A DNA stretch of 64,000 bases from Pseudoduganella violaceinigra DSM 15887. GTDB taxonomy: Bacteria > Pseudomonadota > Gammaproteobacteria > Burkholderiales > Burkholderiaceae_D. The position numbers were made by a program, and so were the translations under genes. The notes below the pieces were generated by a model that saw only the letters and a program-made list of their open reading frames with translations, had not been told where the DNA came from and ran no database searches. The DNA lies in NCBI RefSeq assembly GCF_000425385.1, contig NZ_AUDI01000009.1, positions 282,448-346,447 of the forward strand, written 5' to 3'. Below are positions 1 to 9,409 of this stretch, in pieces (positions within the stretch are counted from its first letter, which is position 1; each line of letters opens with the position of its first letter).

Positions 1-1914
1 GAACAATACAGCCAATGGCGCAATGGCGTCATGGGCGCCGTCGCAAACTACCGTGACTGGGTCGTGCAGGCCGACCTGGCCGACGCGTCGACCGAACAGC
101 GCCTTGCGCGCACACTATCCAAGCTGGCCGACGACAAGTTGACGGTGGCCTTTGTGGCGGAATTTTCGCGCGGCAAATCTGAACTGATCAATTCGATCTT
201 CTTCGCCGATTTCGGCCAGCGCATCCTGCCGTCGGCGGCCGGCCGCACCACCATGTGCCCGACCGAGCTGATGTACGACCCGGCCTACCCGGCCTGCATC
301 CGCCTGCTGCCGATCGAGACGCGCGCCGAGAACCTGTCGACCAGCGACTACCGCGACGACCCGCATGCCTGGACTGTGCTGCCGCTGCTGCTCGATACGC
401 CGGAACAGATGCAGGACGTGTTCAAGCAGGTCAGCCTGACGCGCCACGTGCCGGTGGCCGAAGCCAAGCGCTACGGCCTGTACGACGAGAACGATCCCGA
501 CATGAGCGCCACGCTGGACAACGAGGGCCTGGTCGAGATTTCGCAGTGGCGCCATGCCATCATCAACTTCCCGCACCCGCTGCTCAAGCAAGGCCTGGTG
601 ATCCTCGACACGCCGGGCCTGAACGCCATCGGTACCGAGCCGGAACTGACGCTGAACATGATTCCCCATGCGCATGCGGTGCTGTTCATCCTGGCCGCCG
701 ACACCGGCGTCACCAAGAGCGATATCGAAGTCTGGCGCACCCATATCGGCAACGGCGCCGGCCGCATGGTGGTGCTGAACAAGATCGACTCCATGTGGGA
801 TCCGCTGCGCACCGAAGAGCAGATCGAAACCGAGATCGCGCGCCAGCGCGAACACGCGGCCCATATGCTGGGCCTCGATGCGCGCCAGGTCTTCCCCGTC
901 TCGGCGCAAAAGGCCCTGGTGGGCAAGATCACGGGCGACCATGAGCTGGTGCACAAGAGCCGCATGAAGCAGCTGGAAAGCGCCCTGTTCAACGAATTGA
1001 TCCCGGCGCGCAAGGACATCATCCGCCGCCGCCTGGGCGAAGAGCTGGCGGCGCTGAGCGGCGGCCAGTACGCGGCGCTGTCGGCCAAGACGCGCGGCAT
1101 CGTCGAGCAGCTGCTGGAGCTGAAAGGCTTGCGCGGCAAGAACCAGTCCGTGATCGCGCACATGGCGCGCCGCGTCGACGCCGAGAAGAAGGAATTCGAC
1201 GAAAGCCTGTTCAAGCTGCAGGCCACGCGCGCCGTGTTCACGCGCCTGTCCACCGAGCTGTACTCGAGCCTGGGCATGGGCATCCTGCGCGACAACCTGG
1301 TCAAGGCGCGCGCTGAAATGCAGAAGACCAGCTTCACCATCGGTATGCGCGACGCGATCAAGGACTACTTCGACAGCATCCACGCCAACCTGGATGAATC
1401 GGAGCGCAAGATCGCCGAAATCCGCGCCATGATGGAAACCATGTACAAGAAGTTCTCGGCCGAGCACGGCCTGGCGCTGGCCATGCCGATGGCTTTCTCG
1501 CTGGCCAAGTACCGCGAAGAGATCAACGAAGCGCACGGCATCTACGAAAAGCAGTTCGGCACGGCGGTCATGCTGACCACCTCGCGCGTGGTGCTGATGG
1601 AGCGCTTCTTTGATTCCGTGGCGTCGGCCGTGAAGCGCTGCTTCAAAGCCGCCAATGCCGACACCGATGCCTGGCTCAAGGTGATCATGGCGCCGCTGGA
1701 AGCGCAGATCCGCCAGCACAAGGAACAGCTGAAGCACCGCCAGCAGTCGATCGCGCGCATCCATGACGCCACCGATACGCTGGAACAGAAGATCGAAGCC
1801 TTCGAAGCCAGCCAGGCCGAGCTGGAAGCGCAGAAAGCCAAGCTCGCTGCGCTGGCGGCCGCCATCAACGATGCCATCGCGGCCGAACCGGTGGCGCTGG
1901 AGGCAGCGGCGTAA
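1..1914 (+). CDS. Dynamin-like GTPase (5' end outside window)
   Basis: The reading frame is open from base 1, so the gene starts upstream; the first in-window ATG is at 31. Counting from that Met, the G1 P-loop is at residues 43-54 (AEFSRGKSELIN), the G3 motif DTPG at 193-196 and the G4 motif NKID at 250-253. This is the layout of bacterial dynamin-family large GTPases. The rest is mostly helical and charged, ending in a probable coiled coil (about 545-615) and an Ala-rich tail. Family members bind and remodel membranes, or act in stress or division roles; the substrate here is unknown. The stop codon is directly followed by the GTG of mutY, so the two are probably cotranscribed. No membrane segment is obvious. 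Confidence 0.85.
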   Translation, partial: EQYSQWRNGVMGAVANYRDWVVQADLADASTEQRLARTLSKLADDKLTVAFVAEFSRGKSELINSIFFADFGQRILPSAAGRTTMCPTELMYDPAYPACIRLLPIETRAENLSTSDYRDDPHAWTVLPLLLDTPEQMQDVFKQVSLTRHVPVAEAKRYGLYDENDPDMSATLDNEGLVEISQWRHAIINFPHPLLKQGLVILDTPGLNAIGTEPELTLNMIPHAHAVLFILAADTGVTKSDIEVWRTHIGNGAGRMVVLNKIDSMWDPLRTEEQIETEIARQREHAAHMLGLDARQVFPVSAQKALVGKITGDHELVHKSRMKQLESALFNELIPARKDIIRRRLGEELAALSGGQYAALSAKTRGIVEQLLELKGLRGKNQSVIAHMARRVDAEKKEFDESLFKLQATRAVFTRLSTELYSSLGMGILRDNLVKARAEMQKTSFTIGMRDAIKDYFDSIHANLDESERKIAEIRAMMETMYKKFSAEHGLALAMPMAFSLAKYREEINEAHGIYEKQFGTAVMLTTSRVVLMERFFDSVASAVKRCFKAANADTDAWLKVIMAPLEAQIRQHKEQLKHRQQSIARIHDATDTLEQKIEAFEASQAELEAQKAKLAALAAAINDAIAAEPVALEAAA

Positions 1915-3018
1915 GTGCAGTACCAGGACCCGAGCTTCGCGGCCGCCCTGGTCGCGTGGCAGAAACAGCACGGGCGCCACGGCCTGCCGTGGCAGAACAC
2001 GCGCGACGCCTACCTGGTGTGGCTGTCCGAAATCATGCTGCAGCAGACCCAGGTCGCGGCGGTACTGGGCTATTACGCGCGCTTCCTGGAGCGCTTTCCC
2101 ACCCTGGCCTCGCTGGCCGCCGCTTCCGTCGACGATGTGATGGCGCAGTGGGCCGGCCTCGGTTACTACACCCGGGCCCGCAACCTGCATAAATGCGCGC
2201 AGCGCGTGGTCGCAGAGTACGGCGGCGTGTTCCCGTCCGACCCGGCCCTGCTGGCCGAACTGCCCGGCATCGGGCGTTCCACGGCGGCCGCCATCGCGGC
2301 ATTCTCCGCCGGCCGGCGCGCCGCCATCATGGACGGCAATGTGAAGCGCGTGTTTGCGCGCGTGTTCGGCATTGACACCTACCCGGGCGAGCGCAGGACG
2401 GAGGAAGCCATGTGGGCGCGCGCGGAAGCGCTCGCCCCCGACGAAGACATCGAAGCCTACACCCAGGGCTTGATGGACATGGGCGCGACCCTGTGCACGC
2501 GCAGCAGCCCGTCCTGCGAACGCTGCCCGATGCAGGCGCGCTGCGTGGCCTACGCCACCGGCCGCACCGCCGAACTGCCGGTGCGTAAGCCGAAGAAGGC
2601 CACGCCGGAGAAAGCGGCGCGCATGCTGCTGCTGGTCGACCGCGGCCAGGTGCTGCTGGAGCAGCGCCCCGCCGTTGGCATCTGGGGCGGCCTGCTGTCG
2701 CTGCCCGAGCTGGACGGCCACCTGCCGCTGGCGGACGCCGGGGAGCCGGCAGCGGATGCGGCGGTTGCCGCCGCCGTGCAGCCATTCGGCGTCATGGAAT
2801 CGCTGGAGCGCCTGCTGCCGGTGATGCACGTCTTCACCCATTACAAGCTGCACATCCAGCCGCTGCTGGTCACGCTGTCGTCGCGCGCCGCGCTGGCCGG
2901 CGAACAGCGCTACCAATGGCTCGACGCCGGCGCCCTGCCTGGCGCGGCCCTACCGGCCCCCATCAAGAAGCTGCTGCTTGAGCTGCTCGGCGAACACCGC
3001 CAGGCGCGCATCTTCTGA
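1915..3018 (+). CDS. mutY: A/G-specific adenine DNA glycosylase MutY
   Basis: MutY removes adenine mispaired with 8-oxoguanine or guanine in base excision repair. At 367 residues it has the usual length. The catalytic Glu39 lies in SEIMLQQTQV, the helix-hairpin-helix LPGIGR is at 116-121, and the catalytic Asp140 is in IMDGNVKRV. The 4Fe-4S loop has Cys194, Cys201, Cys204 and Cys210 (C-X6-C-X2-C-X5-C). The C-terminal third is the Nudix-like domain that recognises 8-oxoG. The start is GTG, immediately after the TAA of the GTPase gene. A GGAGG at 1899-1903, inside the upstream gene, can serve it, suggesting translational coupling. Confidence 0.96.
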   Translation: MQYQDPSFAAALVAWQKQHGRHGLPWQNTRDAYLVWLSEIMLQQTQVAAVLGYYARFLERFPTLASLAAASVDDVMAQWAGLGYYTRARNLHKCAQRVVAEYGGVFPSDPALLAELPGIGRSTAAAIAAFSAGRRAAIMDGNVKRVFARVFGIDTYPGERRTEEAMWARAEALAPDEDIEAYTQGLMDMGATLCTRSSPSCERCPMQARCVAYATGRTAELPVRKPKKATPEKAARMLLLVDRGQVLLEQRPAVGIWGGLLSLPELDGHLPLADAGEPAADAAVAAAVQPFGVMESLERLLPVMHVFTHYKLHIQPLLVTLSSRAALAGEQRYQWLDAGALPGAALPAPIKKLLLELLGEHRQARIF

Positions 3019-3096
3019 TCGCACGCGGGAACGATGCCGTTACGCCAGGGTGCACGGCCGTCCCGCTGACGCGGACGTCGCGTGGACTGCGCCGCC

Positions 3097-3732
3097 TCAC
3101 CCCCGGTGCATGCGGCGCGTCAGCAAATTGCCCAGCGGGCGCCCCAGGAACAGCAGCATGAAGGCGGTGTTGGCGATGCCCGGCGCCCGGCCCGCCAGCA
3201 GCACGGTCAGACCGGCGATGAGGATCAGGGTGCCCTGGCGGATGCAGACGCCGGCGTAGGTCGCCTTGTCCATGGGGTGCGCGCACAGCTCCGGGTGTTT
3301 ATAGATGCGCGCGGCCACCAGCAGCGAGCCGACGGCCATGATGGTCATCACGGCCGCATACACCAACTGCGCCAGCTGCGACAGGAAGCGGCCATTCACA
3401 GCCGACGCGAACGGCAGCAGGCTGGCCCCCGCCAGCAGCAGGATGGTGTAGCACAGCAAGGGCCCGTCGACATGGCGCACATAGCTGTACAGGCGGTGGT
3501 TGCCGACCCAGAAAATGGCCAGCACCAGGAAGCTGATGACCCAGGAGCCGAAGGTGGGCGCCAGTTCGCCCAGCACATGCAGCAGCTCGGCGCTGCTGGT
3601 GGCCTGCACATGTTCGGGCAGTTTCAGTTCGATCACCAGCAAGGTCATGGCGACGGCGAAGATGCCGTCGACCAGGGCTTCGATACGATGCTTGCTCAGT
3701 TGCGGGACGGCGGCGAGGGAGGTGTCGTTCAT
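3097..3732 (-). CDS. TMEM175/DUF1211 family membrane protein
   Basis: A 211-residue integral membrane protein with about five to six hydrophobic segments. Its N-terminus RIEALVDGIFAVAMTLLVIE matches the first-helix signature of the TMEM175/DUF1211 family (usually FSDxVFAIAxTLLVL-like). Prokaryotic TMEM175 proteins form tetrameric K+-selective channels in the inner membrane. The usual Phe-Ser-Asp is replaced here by Leu-Val-Asp, so channel function is inferred, not shown. It stands alone: convergent with mutY and 59 bases upstream of (not overlapping) the dGTPase gene stop. Confidence 0.8.
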   Translation of the reverse strand: MNDTSLAAVPQLSKHRIEALVDGIFAVAMTLLVIELKLPEHVQATSSAELLHVLGELAPTFGSWVISFLVLAIFWVGNHRLYSYVRHVDGPLLCYTILLLAGASLLPFASAVNGRFLSQLAQLVYAAVMTIMAVGSLLVAARIYKHPELCAHPMDKATYAGVCIRQGTLILIAGLTVLLAGRAPGIANTAFMLLFLGRPLGNLLTRRMHRG

Positions 3733-3791
3733 GGCTCTTCTGGCAAGTTGTGTTTGCCGGAAGAGTAACCCGCCCCGGGCCCCGATGCAAG

Positions 3792-4922
3792 CTAGAGGTT
3801 TTCCAGCGAATATAGGCGGCGGTGCTCGGCGATCGCGTAGCGGTCGGTCATGCCGGCGATGTAGTCGGCCACGCGGCGCGCCTGCGCCGTGGCCTCGCCC
3901 CCCGCCACCCGGTAGTCGGGCGGCAGCAGCGAAGGATCGGCGGCGAATGCCTGGTACAGCTCGCGCACCATGCGGCTGGCCTTCAGGCGCATGCGGTTGA
4001 CCTTATAGTGCCGGTACAGGTTCTCGTGCAGGAAGCGCTTCAGCTCCGTGGCATCCTTGCGCAGCCGGTCCGAGAAGCGGATCAGGGGCGGCGCGGCGCG
4101 CACCTCGTCCAGGCTGCGCGGCGCGTGCGCCGCGATGCGCGCCTGCGATGTGGCGATCAGGTCGTCGGCCAGCGCCGTGATCAGGCGGCGCAGGGTTTCG
4201 TAGATGGCGCGCCGGCCGGACAGGCCCGGATGCGCCGCCTGCACCTCGCGCCACAGGCGGCCGAAGAATGCCACCTGCTCCAGCTGGGCGATGGTGATCA
4301 GGCCGGAGCGCAGGCCGTCGTCGATATCGTGGCTGTTGTAGGCGATTTCGTCGGCCAGGTTGGTCAGCTGGGCTTCCAGCGAAGGCTGGGTCTTGTCGAG
4401 GAAGCGCTGTCCCACTTCGCCCAGCTGGCGCGCATTGTTCACCGAGCAGTGCTTCAGGATGCCTTCGCGCGTTTCGAACATCAGGTTCAAGCCGTCGAAG
4501 GCGCCGTATTGCTCTTCCAGCAGGTCGACCACGCGCAGGCTTTGCAGGTTGTGCTCGAAGCCGCCGTGTTCCTTCATGCATTCATGCAGCACGTCCTGCC
4601 CCACATGGCCGAAGGGCGTGTGCCCCAGGTCGTGCGCCAGGGCGATCGCTTCCACCAGGTCTTCGTTCAGGCGCAGGTTGCGCGCCAGCGAGCGGCCGAT
4701 CTGCGCCACTTCCAGGCTGTGCGTCAGGCGCGTGCGGAACAGGTCGCCCTCGTGGTTGAGGAAGACCTGGGTCTTGTATTCAAGCCGGCGGAAGGCGGTC
4801 GAATGGATGATGCGGTCGCGGTCGCGCTGGAACTGCGAACGCGAGGCGTGCGGCGTTTCCGGGAAGCGGCGGCCGCGCCCCTGGCCGGAATGTGCCGCGT
4901 AGGGGGCGAGCGTCTCTTCCAT
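3792..4922 (-). CDS. dgt: Deoxyguanosinetriphosphate triphosphohydrolase-like protein
   Basis: An HD-superfamily hydrolase that converts dNTPs (classically dGTP) to deoxynucleoside and triphosphate. The metal ligands are visible: His68 in [10 protein letters not shown] and the His97-Asp98 pair in [14 protein letters not shown] further conserved Asp lies in the [14 protein letters not shown] region. At 376 residues it belongs to the shorter dGTPase-like type 2 group common in proteobacteria, not the roughly 500-residue E. coli Dgt, so the substrate range is uncertain. The ATG at 4920-4922 is three bases after the aroB stop, giving a tight aroKB-dgt operon of the arrangement common in beta- and gammaproteobacteria. 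Confidence 0.9.
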   Translation of the reverse strand: MEETLAPYAAHSGQGRGRRFPETPHASRSQFQRDRDRIIHSTAFRRLEYKTQVFLNHEGDLFRTRLTHSLEVAQIGRSLARNLRLNEDLVEAIALAHDLGHTPFGHVGQDVLHECMKEHGGFEHNLQSLRVVDLLEEQYGAFDGLNLMFETREGILKHCSVNNARQLGEVGQRFLDKTQPSLEAQLTNLADEIAYNSHDIDDGLRSGLITIAQLEQVAFFGRLWREVQAAHPGLSGRRAIYETLRRLITALADDLIATSQARIAAHAPRSLDEVRAAPPLIRFSDRLRKDATELKRFLHENLYRHYKVNRMRLKASRMVRELYQAFAADPSLLPPDYRVAGGEATAQARRVADYIAGMTDRYAIAEHRRLYSLENL

Positions 4923-4925
4923 GCC

Positions 4926-6572
4926 TTATTCCGTGCAGGCGGCCAGGGTTTGCAGCAGCAGCTCGCGCGGCGCCGTCGTGACGCGCGCCTGGCCCAGGGC
5001 GTCGAGCAGGATGAACTTGATGTCGCCGCCCTCGTTCTTCTTGTCCACTTCCATCAGCTCCAGCCAGCGCGCGGCGCCCAGGTCGGGCGCCGCGAACGGC
5101 AGGCCGGCGGCCGCCACCAGGTCGCGGATGCGTTCCACGGCGGCGCTGTCGATCCAGCCCAGGCGCTGCGACAAATCCGCCGCCATCACCATGCCGCAGC
5201 CAACGGCCTCGCCGTGCAGCCAGGCGCCGTAGCCCATGCCGGCCTCGATGGCGTGGCCGAAGGTGTGGCCGAAATTCAGGATCGCGCGCAGGCCGCCTTC
5301 GCGTTCATCCTGGCGCACGATGTCGGCCTTGATTTCGCAGGAGCGCGCGATAGCGTAGGCCAGCGCGGCCTTGTCGCGCGCCAGCAGCAGGCCCATATTG
5401 GCCTCGATCCATTCGAAGAAAGGCAGGTCGATGATGCAGCCGTACTTGATCACTTCGGCAAGGCCGGCCGACAGTTCGCGCAGCGGCAGCGTCTCCAGGG
5501 TGGCGGTGTCGGCGATCACCGCCTTGGGCTGGTAGAAGGCGCCGATCATGTTCTTGCCCAGCGGATGGTTGATGCCGGTCTTGCCGCCCACCGAGGAATC
5601 GACCTGCGACAGCAAGGTGGTCGGCACCTGCACGAAGTCGACGCCGCGCATATAGGAGGCGGCCGCGTAGCCGGTCATATCGCCGATCACGCCGCCGCCC
5701 AGGGCCACCAGGGTGGTCTTGCGGTCGGCCTTATTGGCCAGCAGCGCATCGAACACCTTCATCAGCGACGCCCAGTGTTTGTGCTCTTCGCCGTCCGGCA
5801 GCACCACTTCGATCACTTCCTTGCCGGCCGCGAGCAGCGGGGCGCGCACGCGCTCCATGTACAGCGGGGCCACGGTGTCGTTGGAGACGATCGCTACTTT
5901 CGTGCCGCCCACATGCCTTGGCAGCAGGCTGGCGTCGTCCAGCAGCGCAGGGCCGATGACGATCGGGTAGCTGCGTTCGGCCAGGTCGACGTTGAGCAGG
6001 ATACTGGTTTGTTCATTCATTGCGGGTTGTGCCTTGGTCACGCAGTTGGGCGCGGCCTGGCAGGCCAGCGCGTCGAGCTGGTTGATGATGGTCTGGAGCA
6101 TCGATTGTACGTTAGGACGGCCGGTGTCGACGACCAGGTCGGCCATCTCCAGGTACAGCGGCTCGCGCTGCGCCAGCAATTCTTCCAGCTTGCGGCGCGG
6201 GTCGGCCGTCTGCAGCAGCGGCCGGTTCTTGTCGTGCGCAGTGCGCGCCAGGATCGCATTGACGGTGGCGCGCAGGTAGACGACGGTGCCGCGCTCCATG
6301 AGCAGGGCACGGCTGCCGGCGTCGAGGATGGCGCCGCCGCCGGTGGCCAGTACGATGCCCTGCTCGCTGGCCAGCTCGCGTATCACTTCGGCCTCGCGCC
6401 GCCGGAACGCCGCTTCGCCTTCGATTTCGAAGATCCACGGGATCGAGGCCCCCGTGCGGCTTTCGATTTCATGGTCCGAATCGACAAAGCGCAGGCCCAG
6501 CTTGCGGGCCAGCTGGCGGCCGATGGTCGTCTTGCCCGCCCCCATCAACCCAACTAAATATACATTTTGCAT
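4926..6572 (-). CDS. aroKB: Bifunctional shikimate kinase / 3-dehydroquinate synthase (AroK-AroB fusion)
   Basis: One uninterrupted frame encodes both enzymes. Residues 1 to about 170 are shikimate kinase, with P-loop GLMGAGKTT at 8-16 and the shikimate-binding DSDHEIE and GGG motifs. From Met185 (codon at 6018-6020) comes 3-dehydroquinate synthase, with the NAD-binding [13 protein letters not shown] and the metal-binding [10 protein letters not shown] and HGEAVG motifs. They are steps 5 and 2 of the shikimate pathway. I chose the ATG at 6570-6572 because the product then begins [13 protein letters not shown], as in AroK; a TTG six codons upstream is less likely. The linker of about 20 residues contains two Cys. 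An AAGG lies about 11 bases before the internal AroB ATG, so separate AroB synthesis is also possible. Confidence 0.9.
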   Translation of the reverse strand: MQNVYLVGLMGAGKTTIGRQLARKLGLRFVDSDHEIESRTGASIPWIFEIEGEAAFRRREAEVIRELASEQGIVLATGGGAILDAGSRALLMERGTVVYLRATVNAILARTAHDKNRPLLQTADPRRKLEELLAQREPLYLEMADLVVDTGRPNVQSMLQTIINQLDALACQAAPNCVTKAQPAMNEQTSILLNVDLAERSYPIVIGPALLDDASLLPRHVGGTKVAIVSNDTVAPLYMERVRAPLLAAGKEVIEVVLPDGEEHKHWASLMKVFDALLANKADRKTTLVALGGGVIGDMTGYAAASYMRGVDFVQVPTTLLSQVDSSVGGKTGINHPLGKNMIGAFYQPKAVIADTATLETLPLRELSAGLAEVIKYGCIIDLPFFEWIEANMGLLLARDKAALAYAIARSCEIKADIVRQDEREGGLRAILNFGHTFGHAIEAGMGYGAWLHGEAVGCGMVMAADLSQRLGWIDSAAVERIRDLVAAAGLPFAAPDLGAARWLELMEVDKKNEGGDIKFILLDALGQARVTTAPRELLLQTLAACTE

Positions 6573-6654
6573 GCACGCATGATAGCTCAAATTGCGGCGG
6601 GGCAGTCCGCGCCGGGGCCGGTGCGGGCGGCGCCGGCCAGCGCGGCCAACGACA

Positions 6655-6686
6655 AACGGCCCCGGACATTGCTGTCCGGGGCCGTT
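6655..6686 (-). terminator. Strong hairpin downstream of pilQ
   Basis: A perfect 14-base-pair stem (AACGGCCCCGGACA, 6655-6668, pairing with 6673-6686) with a TTGC loop lies 40 bases past the pilQ stop and before aroKB. The T tract on the minus strand is weak (GTTTGTCGTT), so termination may be partial and pil transcripts may read into aroKB. Confidence 0.6.
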
Positions 6687-6725
6687 CGGGCGTTGGCGGG
6701 AGCCGGCTGCCGCCGGCCGCGCCGC

Positions 6726-8885
6726 TTAACGCGTGGTCAGGCGGTCGGTCACGATTTTCGGCGTGATGAACACCAGCAGCTCGGTCTTGTCGTTGGTGCG
6801 CGACGAGGTCTTGAACAGGTTGCCCAGGATCGGGACGTCGCCCAGCAGCGGCACCTTGCTGACGGAATTACGTTCCACTTGCTGGTAGATACCGCCCAGC
6901 ACCACGGTGCCGCCGTTTTCCACCATGACCTGGGTCTTGACGTGCTTGGTATCGATGGCGAAACCGGCGCGCGTTTCCTGGCCCACGGAATCCTTGTTGA
7001 CGTCGACTTCCAGCACCACATTGCCGTCCGGGGTGATCTGCGGCACCACGTCCAGCTTCAGGTTGGCCTTGCGGAACACGATCGAGGTCGCGCCGCTGGA
7101 AGTGGCCACCTGGTATGGCAGTTCCACGCCCTGCTCGATGGTGGCGGCCGCTTTGTCGGCGGTGACCACGCGCGGGCTGGAGATGATCTTGCCGCTGCCA
7201 TCGGCTTCCAGCGCCGACAGTTCCAGGTTCAGGAAGCGGTTGGCCGCCGCGTTGAACAGGCTGACCGCCAGGCTGCCCGCTTGGGCGCCGTTGATCGAGG
7301 CTGCCGGCAGGTTGATGAACTGGGTGTTGCCGTAGTCATCGATGCCGTTGTTGACCTTGACCACGCCCTGGGCTTGGCCGAGACCGGTCTGGTTGCCGCT
7401 CACGCCGACGCGGGTATTGCCGCCCGCACCCCAGCCGGCGACGCCGCCGCGGATGGCGCGCATGTCGGCGAAGCCCAGTTTGGCGCCCAGGTTCTTGGTG
7501 AAGGTGTCGGACGCTTCCACGATACGCGCTTCAATCAGCACCTGCTTGGTGGCGATGTCGGTCTTCTGGATCAGCTTGCGCACTTCTTCCAGCTTGGCGG
7601 CGATATCGGTCACGAACACCTGGTTGGTGCGTGGCTCGATGATGGCGCTGCCGCGCTTGGACAGGATGCGGTTCTTGGTGTCGCCCGCGTTTTCAATCCC
7701 GAACACGGTCTTGAACGCTTCCGCCTTCTGGTAGTTCAGCTGGAAGATTTCAGACTTGAGCGGCTCCAGGTCGGCGATCTGCGCCTTCTGTTCCAGCTCC
7801 AGCTTTTCCTTGGTCAGCAGTTCTTCCTTGGGCGCGATCCACAGCACATTGCCGTTCTTGCGCATGTCCAGGCCCTTGGCATTGAGCACCACGTCCAGCG
7901 CGTGGTCCCATGGCACTTCCTTCAGGCGCAGGGTCAGGTTGCCCTGCACGCTGTCGCTGGTGATGATGTTCAGGCCCGAGATATCGGCAATGGCTTGCAG
8001 CGCCGCACGCACTTCCACGTTCTGGAAGTTGAACGACAGCTTCTCGCCGCGGTAGCCCTGGGTGCCCTGCACCAGCTTGTTCGGGTCTTCCTTGATCGGC
8101 TTGACATCCACCACCAGCTGGGTATCGCTCTGGTAGACGCTCTGCTCCCACAGGCCGTGCGCTTCCACGGTCATGCGCACGTTGTCGCCCTGCGGCACGG
8201 TGGTGACGCGGGTGATCGGGGTGCCGAAGTCGGTCACGTCCAGGCGGCGGCGCAGGGTATCCGGCAGGCCGGTCTTGAGGAAGTCGACCACCACGCCGGT
8301 CGGGGTCTGGCGCACGTCGACGGCAACCTGATTGTTCGGCAGGTCGATCACGACGCGGCCTTCGCCGCCGGTGCCGCGGCGGAAATCGATGTCGCGCAGC
8401 TGCTGCTTGCCGGCCGGTGCCGGCGCCATCGCTGCAGCCACAGGCAAACCGCGCCCGTCGACCGCTTGCGCCACGCCGCCCGAACCATCGATGGTCAGGA
8501 TCACGTTCTTGCCGTCAAGCGCGGTAGCGTAGTTCAGCGCGCGCTTGAGATTGAACACCAGGCGCGAACGTTCGCCGGCCTGCACCACATTGACGCTGGC
8601 CAGGTCGCCCACATTGATGTCCTGGCTGGTCTTGCCGGTGGCGTTGGTGGTGGCGCCGAAATCGAGCGCGATGCGCGACGGGTTGGTGATGGCAAAGCCG
8701 ATCGGCAGCTTCTGCGGCACGTCCTTCATCGCGATCTTCACGATCACATTGCTACCTTGCTGGTTAGCGGTGATCGATTCGATCGCATTGCCTGGCTGGG
8801 CCTGCGCGGCGGCGGCACTACCGGCCAGCGCCAGCACGACGCTAGCCTGGCGGCACAGACGCTTCAGGGTTCTGATGGCGATCAT
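6726..8885 (-). CDS. pilQ: Type IV pilus outer-membrane secretin PilQ
   Basis: A 719-residue secretin forming the outer-membrane channel through which the type IV pilus passes. The N-terminus carries a signal peptide (about 1-30, ending AAAAQAQ). Two AMIN peptidoglycan-binding domains follow (about 40-110 and 165-240), then an STN/N0 domain (about 285-345, FQNVEVRAALQAIADISGLN) and an N1 domain. The secretin core spans about 455-715, with the signature region ending in LLVFITPKIVTDR. It is the last gene of pilMNOPQ; its ATG overlaps the pilP stop by four bases. Confidence 0.96.
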   Translation of the reverse strand: MIAIRTLKRLCRQASVVLALAGSAAAAQAQPGNAIESITANQQGSNVIVKIAMKDVPQKLPIGFAITNPSRIALDFGATTNATGKTSQDINVGDLASVNVVQAGERSRLVFNLKRALNYATALDGKNVILTIDGSGGVAQAVDGRGLPVAAAMAPAPAGKQQLRDIDFRRGTGGEGRVVIDLPNNQVAVDVRQTPTGVVVDFLKTGLPDTLRRRLDVTDFGTPITRVTTVPQGDNVRMTVEAHGLWEQSVYQSDTQLVVDVKPIKEDPNKLVQGTQGYRGEKLSFNFQNVEVRAALQAIADISGLNIITSDSVQGNLTLRLKEVPWDHALDVVLNAKGLDMRKNGNVLWIAPKEELLTKEKLELEQKAQIADLEPLKSEIFQLNYQKAEAFKTVFGIENAGDTKNRILSKRGSAIIEPRTNQVFVTDIAAKLEEVRKLIQKTDIATKQVLIEARIVEASDTFTKNLGAKLGFADMRAIRGGVAGWGAGGNTRVGVSGNQTGLGQAQGVVKVNNGIDDYGNTQFINLPAASINGAQAGSLAVSLFNAAANRFLNLELSALEADGSGKIISSPRVVTADKAAATIEQGVELPYQVATSSGATSIVFRKANLKLDVVPQITPDGNVVLEVDVNKDSVGQETRAGFAIDTKHVKTQVMVENGGTVVLGGIYQQVERNSVSKVPLLGDVPILGNLFKTSSRTNDKTELLVFITPKIVTDRLTTR

Positions 8886-9409
8886 TTGGAGCTCTCCTTA
8901 CTTTCCTGCAGTTCCAGCTTCGACATGCGCTCGACCCAGTCGCCGGCCGCATCCTGAACAATTTCACGCACCGTGATCGCGTCTTCATTGACGCCGGTGA
9001 TCAAACCGTAATTCTGTCCCACGTATTGTCCCTTCTTGACCTGGTAGACGGTGCGGTCAATCTGCACCAGGCCATACACCACATTGTTTTTTTCCATATT
9101 GCCGACCATCTTCATGGCATCCAGCGGGAAGCTCTCGAGGAACTCCTTGCGCCGGTTCTGGTCCGGGGCTTGGGCCCCGCCCGGACGGCTCTTGGCCAGT
9201 TCGGTCAGCAGCTTGCTGGCATTGAACGGGTCCAGCGCATCGCCGGCCGCGTAAGCAAACGGCACGAAAGTCTTCGGCTCCGGCAGCGGCTTGACGGTCG
9301 GCTTGGTATTGGCCTCGACGTCCTTCATCCAGCTGCGTACCTGTTGCACATCGCTGTCGCCGCAAGCGGTCAACAGCAAGGCGCAGGCGAGGGGGGCGAA
9401 CTTCTTCAT
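8882..9409 (-). CDS. pilP: Type IV pilus lipoprotein PilP
   Basis: A 175-residue inner-membrane lipoprotein that connects the PilMNO alignment complex to the PilQ secretin. The signal peptide has lipobox LTAC with the lipidated Cys16 followed by Gly-Asp. A flexible linker rich in Lys and Pro follows, then the small beta domain (about 75-165), which in the family contacts the N0 domain of PilQ. The four-base overlaps with pilO upstream and pilQ downstream indicate translational coupling. Confidence 0.95.
   Translation of the reverse strand: MKKFAPLACALLLTACGDSDVQQVRSWMKDVEANTKPTVKPLPEPKTFVPFAYAAGDALDPFNASKLLTELAKSRPGGAQAPDQNRRKEFLESFPLDAMKMVGNMEKNNVVYGLVQIDRTVYQVKKGQYVGQNYGLITGVNEDAITVREIVQDAAGDWVERMSKLELQESKESSK

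Noticed and set aside
115..2916. A 933-codon open frame on the minus strand opposite the GTPase and mutY genes
   Set aside because: High-GC antisense shadow: it is Arg/Gln/His-rich low-complexity sequence with no domain, opposite two well-supported genes.
3822..6557. A 911-codon plus-strand frame opposite dgt and aroKB
   Set aside because: Antisense shadow of conserved enzymes with no recognisable motif.
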